From Actinokineospora sp. NBRC 105648 (lineage in GTDB: Bacteria; Actinomycetota; Actinomycetes; Mycobacteriales; Pseudonocardiaceae): 51,048 bases of DNA. Positions 45,020 through 51,048 of the stretch are shown piece by piece (within the stretch, counting starts at the first letter, position 1; each line of letters begins with the position of its first letter). The notes beneath the pieces are model-generated. The model had not been told where the DNA came from, searched no databases, and was given only the letters and a program-made list of their open reading frames with translations. The stretch lies in assembly GCF_030269645.1 (NCBI RefSeq), contig NZ_BSTR01000056.1:1-51048 (forward strand). The letters run 5' to 3'. The translations under genes and the position numbers were made by a program.

Positions 45020-45370
45020 CTACCGCGGCGGGGCGTCGATCGTCCGGCGCGGGGTGGGGAGCTGGCCGCGGCCTCTGGGGTCGATCATGAGGGGGACGAC
45101 GTGCCGGTAGGGATCGTCGTCGAGTTCGGCGAGGTCGGGGATCGCGCCGGTGGTGCGCAGGACCCAGAAGTGGTCGACGTCCGGGGCCTCGGCGCACTGG
45201 TGGCAGGAGATCCGCACGACGCCGTCGTTCGGGTCGGCGCGGGCCTGGTATCCCCCCGTGCGCAGCGAGTGGGTGCCGACCTTGCAGGTGGCCGGCAGGA
45301 CCGCGACACGGATGCCCGCGTTGGTGTGTCGATAGTGGACGGTGGCGTCGGGGGGTCGGTCGTCGAACAT
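45020..45370 (-). CDS. Small LexA-regulated protein next to the DNA ligase gene
   Basis: A 116-aa protein from the ATG at 45370 (MFDDRPPDATVHYRHTNAGI). It has VAVLPATCKVGTHSLRTGGY, a CHQC pair (VRISCHQCAEAP) and VDHFWVLRTTG, so a zinc or redox centre with three Cys and His is possible. The -10 TAGGGT ends only seven bases before the ATG, implying a leaderless mRNA, and an SOS box covers the -35 region. Expression after DNA damage is therefore expected. Function is not known. Confidence 0.7.
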   Translation of the reverse strand: MFDDRPPDATVHYRHTNAGIRVAVLPATCKVGTHSLRTGGYQARADPNDGVVRISCHQCAEAPDVDHFWVLRTTGAIPDLAELDDDPYRHVVPLMIDPRGRGQLPTPRRTIDAPPR

Positions 45371-45377
45371 GGTCGCC

Positions 45378-45408
45378 ACCCTAACCCGCCGATCGAACAC
45401 ATGTTCGC
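45378..45408 (-). promoter_or_regulatory. SOS box and promoter 1
   Basis: TCGAACACATGTTCGC (45393-45408) fits the actinobacterial LexA box TCGAAC-N4-GTTCGA except for the last base. Nine bases on, the minus strand has the -10 TAGGGT (45383-45378). LexA bound here would cover the -35. It also lies about 185 bases upstream of the plus-strand ligase gene. Confidence 0.7.
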
Positions 45409-45591
45409 CTAGGTGTGGTGCTTCCCTCGTGCGGGTGACGGACGCACCCGGATCAGGCACACGGCGCCGCGGACCGGTGTCCCAGCGTGACTTCAAACGA
45501 TCACCAGTGGTCGGCGGCGTCGCGTGGCGGCGGGCGCGGGGTTAGCGTCGAGTCCACAGTGGCCGATGGCGGGCGTGGGGAGTCGAGGGCG

Positions 45592-46731
45592 ATGACACGA
45601 GCCGACTCGACCGCGGTGCCAGGGTGGGTGGAGCCGATGTTGGCCAAACCCGATGGCGGCCGTCTCCCGGAGAGTCCGGACTGGACCTACGAGCACAAGC
45701 TCGACGGCTACCGGTGCGCGATGCGGATCGCCAGCGACGGCACCACAGTGCTAACCAGTCGCAACGGCATCGACTTCACCGACGAGTTCCCCACCCTGGC
45801 CGGCGTCCTGACACCGGGTCTGGACGGTCGGGCGGCGGTGCTCGACGACGAGATCGTCGTCTACGACGAACACGGACACCCGGACTTCGGCGATCTGCAA
45901 GAACGCCGCGGCCGCTACCGCAAACACAGCACCTCCCCGCGGCAGGCCGACCCATTCGAGGACGTCCCGGTCCGCTTCCTGGCCTTCGACCTGCTCCGAC
46001 TCGGCGACGAGGTACTGCTGCACACCCCCTACGACCAGCGGCGCGCGCTGCTCGACCAGGTCCCGATGCCCGACCCGTACCTCGTCTCGGTCGTCCCGGC
46101 GGTCACCTTCAACGCCCTCGCCGCCGACCGCCTCACCCCCGCCGCATTGCTCGCCCAAGTCGCCGCCGCCGGCCACGAAGGACTCATCGCCAAACTACCT
46201 TCCTCCACCTACGCCCCCGGACAACGACCCGGCACCTGGCTCAAACACCCCCTCACCCAGACCCAGGAGGTCATCCTCTGCGGGTGGCGGCCCGGGCAGA
46301 ACAGGTTCACCGGCATCCTCGGCGGCCTCCTGCTCGGCGCGCACGACCCCGACACCGGCGAGCTGGTCTACCTCGGCGACGTCGGTACCGGCTTCACCGA
46401 ACGCGAACGCTCCGCCCTCCAAGACCGCCTCCACGCCCTCGAACGCCCCCGTCACCCGTTCGCGGTCGACCCGCCCCGCGAGGACGTCCGCCGCGCCCGC
46501 TGGGTCGAGCCCGTCCTGGTCGGCGAGGTCGTCTACCGCCAATTCACCCGAGGAGCGGGCAGACTCCGCCACACCGCCTGGCGCGGCCTGCGCGACGACC
46601 GCGACCCCACCGACATCACCGCCCCCACCCCCGGCCCGGACCACCCGCCGCCGTGGCACCCGCCCCCAAACCCGTCACCGGCAGCGGGACGGGCGAGCGG
46701 ATCACCGTGCAGGCCGGGACACGACGGTTGA
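45592..46731 (+). CDS. ATP-dependent DNA ligase (LigD ligase domain type)
   Basis: A 379-aa frame from the ATG at 45592. It has the adenylation motif EHKLDGYR (Lys36), motif Ia SRNGIDFTDEFP, LDDEIVVYDEHG, LIAKLPSSTYAPGQRPGTWL (motif IV region) and the OB-fold part (VILCGWRPGQNRFTGILGGL, YRQFTRGAGRLRHTAWRGLR). It seals nicks and ends in NHEJ-type repair. The frame continues past the domain into a short out-of-family tail, because the polymerase module follows in another frame; one missing base around 46640-46655 would fuse the two into 673 aa. Confidence 0.9.
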   Translation: MTRADSTAVPGWVEPMLAKPDGGRLPESPDWTYEHKLDGYRCAMRIASDGTTVLTSRNGIDFTDEFPTLAGVLTPGLDGRAAVLDDEIVVYDEHGHPDFGDLQERRGRYRKHSTSPRQADPFEDVPVRFLAFDLLRLGDEVLLHTPYDQRRALLDQVPMPDPYLVSVVPAVTFNALAADRLTPAALLAQVAAAGHEGLIAKLPSSTYAPGQRPGTWLKHPLTQTQEVILCGWRPGQNRFTGILGGLLLGAHDPDTGELVYLGDVGTGFTERERSALQDRLHALERPRHPFAVDPPREDVRRARWVEPVLVGEVVYRQFTRGAGRLRHTAWRGLRDDRDPTDITAPTPGPDHPPPWHPPPNPSPAAGRASGSPCRPGHDG

Positions 46732-47612
46732 CCCTGTCCAACCTGGACAAGGTGCTCTACCCGGCCGACGGGTTCACCAAGGGCGAGGTCATCCACTACT
46801 ACTCCCGCATCGCCCCCGTCCTGCTCCCACACCTCGCGGGCAGACCGGTAACCACCATCCGCTTCCCCGACGGCGTCGACGGCGAGCAGTTCTTCGAGAA
46901 GAACACCCCCAAAGGGGCACCGCCCTGGCTGCCCACCACCCGACTGCCCAGCTCCGGGTCCCGCAGCGGCCGAGGCCCCGGCACCATCGAGTACCCGTTG
47001 CTCGACGAGCTCGCCGCGCTGGTGTGGATTGCCAACCTCGCCGCACTCGAACTCCACGTCCCCCAATGGACCATCGGCCCCGGACCCACCCGACGCCCAC
47101 CGGACCGACTCGTGTTCGACCTCGACCCCGGGCCCGACACCACCATCGTCGACTGCTGCCGCGTCGCCGAACGACTCCGCGAGGTCCTCATCGCCGACGG
47201 GCTCACCCCGGTCGCCAAGACCTCCGGATCCAAAGGCATGCAGATCTACGCCGGAATCCGCACCCGACAACCCGAACGACCCTCCACCTACGCCAAAACC
47301 CTCGCCGAACGCTTCGCCGCCCAGACACCCGAGCTGGTGACCGCGACGATGGCCAAGAACCACCGACACGGCAAGGTGTTCATCGACTGGAGCCAGAACA
47401 ACCCCGCCAAAACCACCATCGCCCCCTACTCACTACGCGGCCGAGAACACCCCACCGTCTCCACCCCCATCACCTGGGACGAAGTCCACACCTGCCACCA
47501 CCCCGACCAACTGGTGTTCACCGCCGACAACGTCCTCGACCGCATCGACGACCATGGCGACCTATTCGCCATCGTCATCACCACACGGGCCGCTCTGCCT
47601 AAGCGAGGGTGA
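46653..47612 (+). CDS. ligD: LigD-type polymerase/primase domain (PolDom)
   Basis: Read from the GTG at 46653 (VAPAPKPVTGSGTGERI), about 319 aa. Family blocks are TLSNLDKVLYPADGFTKGEV, GRPVTTIRFPDGVDGEQFFE, the catalytic DxD in LVFDLDPGPDTT, KTSGSKGMQIYAGI and VFIDWSQNNPAKTTIAPYSL. It adds nucleotides at double-strand breaks. No ribosome site precedes the GTG, so this is more likely the second half of a frameshifted ligase-polymerase fusion than a separate gene; overlapping translation is the alternative. No Ku gene lies in the window. Confidence 0.88.
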   Translation: MAPAPKPVTGSGTGERITVQAGTRRLTLSNLDKVLYPADGFTKGEVIHYYSRIAPVLLPHLAGRPVTTIRFPDGVDGEQFFEKNTPKGAPPWLPTTRLPSSGSRSGRGPGTIEYPLLDELAALVWIANLAALELHVPQWTIGPGPTRRPPDRLVFDLDPGPDTTIVDCCRVAERLREVLIADGLTPVAKTSGSKGMQIYAGIRTRQPERPSTYAKTLAERFAAQTPELVTATMAKNHRHGKVFIDWSQNNPAKTTIAPYSLRGREHPTVSTPITWDEVHTCHHPDQLVFTADNVLDRIDDHGDLFAIVITTRAALPKRG

Positions 47613-47823
47613 CGCTGGACGCAACCTGAGCCAGGCCCGCAGACAACGGATCACCGGTCCGCGCTCCCACGAGTTCATCCAGCCCGGAAGTCGCCCGCCT
47701 TGAGATCGCAGTGGGCAAGCCGCACGTGGTCGCCGCGCGGGCCGCTCTACGGCGGCTCCGACCACCAGCTCGCCGCCGATCTGCTCGACACTGAGATCAC
47801 GTCCGGCGCCCTTCGCCGCCCTG

Positions 47824-47867
47824 CGTCCACGTACCCAATGCGCCGCGGCATATTAGGTACGTGGACG
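47824..47867. repeat. Perfect 12-bp inverted repeat
   Basis: CGTCCACGTACC (47824-47835) and GGTACGTGGACG (47856-47867) are exact reverse complements with 20 bases between. No T-run follows and no gene ends close by, so it may be an operator or an IS/attachment remnant rather than a terminator. Confidence 0.6.
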
Positions 47868-48000
47868 AGTCTTCGGTGCATATACATCCAGTGTCCGAAT
47901 TAGACACAAGTCTGGTAGCCGCATCGGCGTCCAAGGCTGACGGCCAGCACCATCGGTGACGGGGCCTAGCGTCCACCGTTGGTTGGCGCCTCGACTGCGC

Positions 48001-48290
48001 TCAGGTCCAGTCGATCTCTCGGCCGACGTCCTTTCCGTCCGCGAGCTTCCCTGCCGCTTCGTGGGCATCGGCGATGGCACGCGCGAGGGTTCGCACGTCT
48101 CCGTCGGAGGCGTCGAGTTCTCCGAGCAGGTCGCGCAACTGCCGGACAACGGTGACGCGCCTGCACCGGGGTCTCGTGAGTGGCGCTAGCGTCCCGGGCG
48201 CGGTCGACGAAGGATGCGATCTCGGATAACGGAGTTGACTCGCCGATAAGAGCGGAGCGCTCGACGGCCGCGGGCGTCTCCCGAAGGTCC
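48001..48290 (-). pseudogene. Remnant of a small helical protein
   Basis: The minus strand reads DLRETPAAVERSALIGESTP, LSEIASFVDRARDASATHET, and then, in a second frame, VTVVRQLRDLLGELDASDGD, VRTLARAIADAHEAAGKLAD and a TGA at 48001-48003. The composition and codon use look genuine, but there is no start and one frameshift near 48145. Family unknown. Confidence 0.4.
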
Positions 48291-48930
48291 GGAGATCATC
48301 AGTATCAATGGTGTTCTAGCTGGCGAACCTTGACACGCCAGCCCACCATTCCTCGCTCGTACCGCCTCAAGAGTGACAGTGATCGGGGCGGCGGCCGATG
48401 TTCTGGGTTCCGCGCGATGCGGGCATGTTGCTGGACTCCACTAGGAACGTGGAGTTCGGGCTGATCGCTGGGGCGAGTCCGTAACGCGCGGACCGGGCGC
48501 CCGCCGGACCGCCCGAACCCTGGGCGCAAGCCGCTACCTGGTCCGGCACGTGCGGCAGCTGGGCACCGACGAGGAAGGCGTCGTCATCCCTGCGGGGACG
48601 GCACGAGGGTGCGCTTCTGAAGGCAGAGTGCATACGTCGAGAGCTGACCGCGGTCTAGCCGGGACGCGACACGATCGTCGTCGAGAAGTGCATCGTCGTG
48701 ACGTCAAACCTGCCTGCGTCGCGCACAGTGCCTCAGCCCTGTCGTGCGATCAGCTTCTCTGGGCGTGCCTATGAAATCTCGTCAGGGGCCGCGTTGCTGC
48801 GGGGACGCCGCCTGGGTCTGCCCGCTGCGTCGGCATCTCCGCGGGAGCGAGTACGGGGATCTGGATTCCGGCAGGTCAGTTTACTGCCTGGGCGGGAACT
48901 CCAGCGTGGAGCCGAAGATAGGCTGACGTA

Positions 48931-49227
48931 GTGACCTCACGCATAGAACTCGACCTACCGTACCCGGGAGACACGTTGCCCCTGGGTGACCTGGAACGTT
49001 TCGTTGACCATGCCCGCCGGGCGGGCGCTGGCTCGGCGACGCCCTTGATCGTCGTCGGCGCGGACCAGGACGACAGCATGACCATCGGACTACGCATCGA
49101 GTTCGAGAGCACCAGGCAGGACCTGATCCGCTTGCTCGACGAGATCGACAGCAACGATGGCGACCCCCACGCCCAGCGTCGAGCCACCAGGGAACTACGG
49201 GAGCACCTGACCAAGTCGACTGGGTAG
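48931..49227 (+). CDS. Small acidic hypothetical protein
   Basis: A 98-aa protein from a GTG at 48931 (VTSRIELDLPYPGDTLPLGD). The strand-helix-strand pattern (LERFVDHARRAG, TPLIVVGADQDDSMTIGLRI) and charged tail look like a real soluble protein. No motif is recognised. The start lacks a strong ribosome site. Confidence 0.5.
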   Translation: MTSRIELDLPYPGDTLPLGDLERFVDHARRAGAGSATPLIVVGADQDDSMTIGLRIEFESTRQDLIRLLDEIDSNDGDPHAQRRATRELREHLTKSTG

Positions 49228-49259
49228 CCCATGTAGGGATCGGGCAGTCCTACCACTCA

Positions 49260-49613
49260 CGACGTCTTGATCGCCACCGCCTTCACCATCGGCACGATCG
49301 CCGGCATCTACGGCATCGGCGGCGGCACTCCTCGGCCCCATCCTCGTCGGCCGGGGAATGCCCGTCGCCCGGGTCGCTCCCGCCGCTCTGGCCGCCACCT
49401 TCGCGTCCTCCCTGGTAGGGGCCTGCGCCTACGATCCTCGCCTTGACCGGCGCCCCGCATTGGCAACTCGGCGTGGCCTGCGGAGTGGGTGGCCTCCTCG
49501 GAGGACTCGTCGGTGCCCGATTACGTCCGCATCTGCCCGAAACCACCCTCCGCCGCCTCCTCGGCGCCCTGGCCCTGGCCTTGGGCGTCGGCTACGCCAT
49601 CCGACACATCTAG
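49260..49613 (+). pseudogene. TauE/SafE-type membrane permease remnant
   Basis: Three frames in turn give the second half of a TauE/SafE (sulfite/sulfonate exporter-type) protein: IATAFTIGTIAGIYGIGGG, then ILVGRGMPVARVAPAALAAT, then LGVACGVGGLLGGLVGARLR and LALGVGYAIRHI with a stop at 49611-49613. Each junction needs two lost bases. The N-terminal half is absent, so this is a true decayed gene. Confidence 0.7.
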
Positions 49614-49679
49614 AAACCCTGTCTCGGTCGACAGAAGCAAGGTCCAGGCGCGGCTGCAGAATGCAGTAGAGAATGGCCT

Positions 49680-50777
49680 TTAGCTGCGGGATTTCAGGTC
49701 GCTCTTAGCTGCTGTCTCGTTGGCACTGTGTGCGCGGCCAAGGAGTGTAGCGAGCTTGTCATTGTCAAGCTGCCACTTCAACACTGTCGCGGCATCGCGG
49801 AGCGCATTCAGGACGGCTATGACTGCCGCTGTGCTGACCAGGTCGGTCAATGGGCCGGGTGGCTGCTGCACCTGGAAGGTCGGAACGCCGTCGAACAGGT
49901 GCATACCTGCGGTGTGCACCGCTCCGACACTGGCGAGGTCGGCCAGTAGCATCTCGATGCGAAGGCACTGGTAGACGGTGCTGGAGTGGGGGGCGCTGCT
50001 CGCGTCGGGGACGACCAAGCCGAACGTTGCGGCGGCTGCGATGACTTCTTGTTGTCGTTGCAAGGCGACGTCGGGATGGTGTTCGTCGACCGAGTCGAGC
50101 GCAAGACGTACCGCGATCCCCAGTCCAGGACCGGTCGGGTCCGTCATCTCCTCGAATCGTGCGGCGAGGATGACCAACGCGCGCAGGGCGGGTAGTGCTT
50201 CGATTGGGTGACCAGAGTCGATCAGCTTGTTGATGCTGTGGAAGAAGGCGACAGCTTGTCCGTAGAGCACGAATGCGAACCTGTGGCCGATCGACCGGTC
50301 GGAGCGTAGACCGTTGGCCAAAGTCTCCTCGATCAACGACATGGTCGTCCGGCGCAGTTGCAGGACAGGGGAGGTCGGTGTTGTGCTCACCGCCATCCCA
50401 TCGTCGGTCAGGTCGATCGGCGCTTGGCCGTCGACGGGCCTGCCGCGCAACTCGATGCGGTCGAGTTGGAAGCCGATGTCCGGATGAACGTGCAAGGTCA
50501 TCTGTTCCTTGTGGTTCATTTCAACCGTACGACCCTCGACCGCCGACTCGATCCTGGTGGTCCAGTGCAGCCGTGGGTACATCTCGCCCTCTGGGGCGGG
50601 GTCGGCGGCTGTGCCGATCAGACGACCGCGGACCACCTTGCGTAGCGATTGCACGTCCAGCGGCGTGATGGCCAAGAGGCGTTCGGCGATGTCCTCGGGG
50701 ACGGCGAGCAGGTTGATAATGGTGCGGCGGATGTGGCCGAACGTAGCGTCGATGACCTGGTTCGCGTGCGTCGCCAC
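49680..50777 (-). CDS. Hypothetical protein of 365 aa
   Basis: Begins with a GTG at 50777 (VATHANQVIDATFGHIRRTI). The N-terminal half mixes strands (EMNHKEQMTLHVHPDIGFQL), and the C-terminal half is helical (AFFHSINKLIDSGHPIEALP, ALRALVILAARFEEMTDPTG), which recalls, weakly, DUF5677-like helical proteins. No signal or membrane segment. It is next to an ISAs1-type transposase and a decayed region. Function unknown. Confidence 0.7.
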   Translation of the reverse strand: MATHANQVIDATFGHIRRTIINLLAVPEDIAERLLAITPLDVQSLRKVVRGRLIGTAADPAPEGEMYPRLHWTTRIESAVEGRTVEMNHKEQMTLHVHPDIGFQLDRIELRGRPVDGQAPIDLTDDGMAVSTTPTSPVLQLRRTTMSLIEETLANGLRSDRSIGHRFAFVLYGQAVAFFHSINKLIDSGHPIEALPALRALVILAARFEEMTDPTGPGLGIAVRLALDSVDEHHPDVALQRQQEVIAAAATFGLVVPDASSAPHSSTVYQCLRIEMLLADLASVGAVHTAGMHLFDGVPTFQVQQPPGPLTDLVSTAAVIAVLNALRDAATVLKWQLDNDKLATLLGRAHSANETAAKSDLKSRS

Positions 50778-50818
50778 CCAGGGCTAGATCAAGATCACCT
50801 TGAGTAGCGGAGTGTCAC

Positions 50819-51048
50819 TTAGGTGGCGAGTAGTGGCAGTGCTCTGGTGCGATCTCGGCAGATTGATTCGGTAGTTCGCTTGATGTCATGATGACCGTTG
50901 AGTCGCAGCAGGCCGGCGGCGAGATTTTTGAGTGTCGCCATGGCTCGTGGCCCGCTTCCGGTGTGCGATTGATGCGCGTCTTCGCGCCAGGTGACGTCAC
51001 GTACGTAATGAGATTTGTTCTCTATTCCCCAGTGTTCGCGAGTGTAGG
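50819..51048 (-). CDS. C-terminal part of an ISAs1-family transposase (cut by the window edge)
   Basis: The minus strand reads YTREHWGIENKSHYVRDVTW, REDAHQSHTGSGPRAMATLK and NLAAGLLRLNGHHDIKRTTE up to a TAA at 50819-50821. H-W-x-I-E-N-x-x-H-W/Y-V-R-D-V-T is the hallmark C-terminal block of ISAs1 transposases, with the last catalytic Glu. The N-terminal part is outside the window. Confidence 0.85.
   Translation of the reverse strand, partial: YTREHWGIENKSHYVRDVTWREDAHQSHTGSGPRAMATLKNLAAGLLRLNGHHDIKRTTESICRDRTRALPLLAT

Larger units (their letters stand above)
47613..48930. other. Decayed stretch of about 1.3 kb without an intact gene
   Basis: Several short readings look like worn fragments. 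One is minus-strand at 48001-48290 (listed separately). Another is plus-strand near 48520-48730 with RYLVRHVRQLGTDEEGVVIP and RDTIVVEKCIVV, in shifted frames. An exact 12-bp inverted repeat lies at 47824-47867. No RNA gene was seen. Confidence 0.4.

Noticed and set aside
45624..46640. Upstream part of the long frame that contains the polymerase domain
   Set aside because: Before about 46640 it is an Arg/Pro-rich shadow of the ligase; only the part from 46653 has family motifs.
1..51048. CRISPR array, rRNA or tRNA genes
   Set aside because: No regularly spaced repeats and no rRNA or tRNA signatures were found by reading; a covariance search would be needed to exclude a tRNA fully.

Overview
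The window is high-GC DNA with actinobacterial gene families: Scr1/DUF397 pairs, XRE-TPR regulators, an Lsr2-type domain, a LigD-like ligase/polymerase, FxLD lanthipeptide genes, and TAnnnT-type -10 boxes with actinobacterial SOS boxes. A filamentous actinomycete, perhaps Pseudonocardiaceae, is my inference; no rRNA or tRNA gene was found to fix it. The window is accessory DNA: seven intact or broken insertion sequences and several frameshifted genes were seen.

Layout. (1) 1-10107: the tail of an IS3-type transposase, then the remains of an actinomycete integrative conjugative element (AICE): an FtsK/TraB-type DNA pump, a small GntR repressor, an XRE-TPR regulator, small cargo genes, an AT-richer Scr1/DUF397 pair, and a tyrosine integrase broken by one missing base. 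(2) 10745-23879: a probable defence island. It holds a SbcD/YhaO-like nuclease coupled to a 1212-aa SMC-like ATPase that ends in an Lsr2-type DNA-binding domain, an OLD-family ATPase-TOPRIM nuclease, a coupled hypothetical + XRE-ImmA/IrrE protease pair, and a membrane NACHT NTPase beside an IS5-type element. (3) 24460-29178: two truncated IS630 transposases facing each other, then a large UbiA-like membrane-protein gene cut by an IS5-family element. Removing the IS and one copy of its TAA target duplication restores a single 639-aa frame. About 95-bp direct repeats flank the gene. (4) 29193-33589: small regulators, a four-gene overlapping operon (Cys motif protein, GHKL ATPase, thymidylate-kinase-like protein, hypothetical), and a divergent XRE-TPR regulator with a frameshift. 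(5) 34091-44346: a secreted small protein, then a class I lanthipeptide cluster of the FxLD type (methyltransferase, precursor, LanB, LanC, LanB C-terminal-type protein), followed by a second XRE-TPR regulator and a phosphotransferase-like gene. The two XRE regulators flank the cluster and share promoter, leader and DNA-binding domain. (6) 44347-47612: two SOS-type promoters, a small LexA-type gene and a split LigD-like ligase/polymerase. (7) 47613-51048: decayed DNA, a TauE/SafE remnant, an unknown 365-aa gene and the end of an ISAs1 transposase.

How the parts may work together (inference): the YhaO-YhaN pair could couple nuclease activity to recognition of AT-rich foreign DNA through the Lsr2 domain. 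The lanthipeptide cluster makes one Cys-rich peptide that is dehydrated, cyclised and perhaps isomerised at Asp; its flanking XRE regulators may control it from matching promoters. Four genes (integrase, IS5-type transposase, XRE regulator, ligase/polymerase) are each exactly one base short of an open full-length frame, so sequence error should be excluded before calling them dead.
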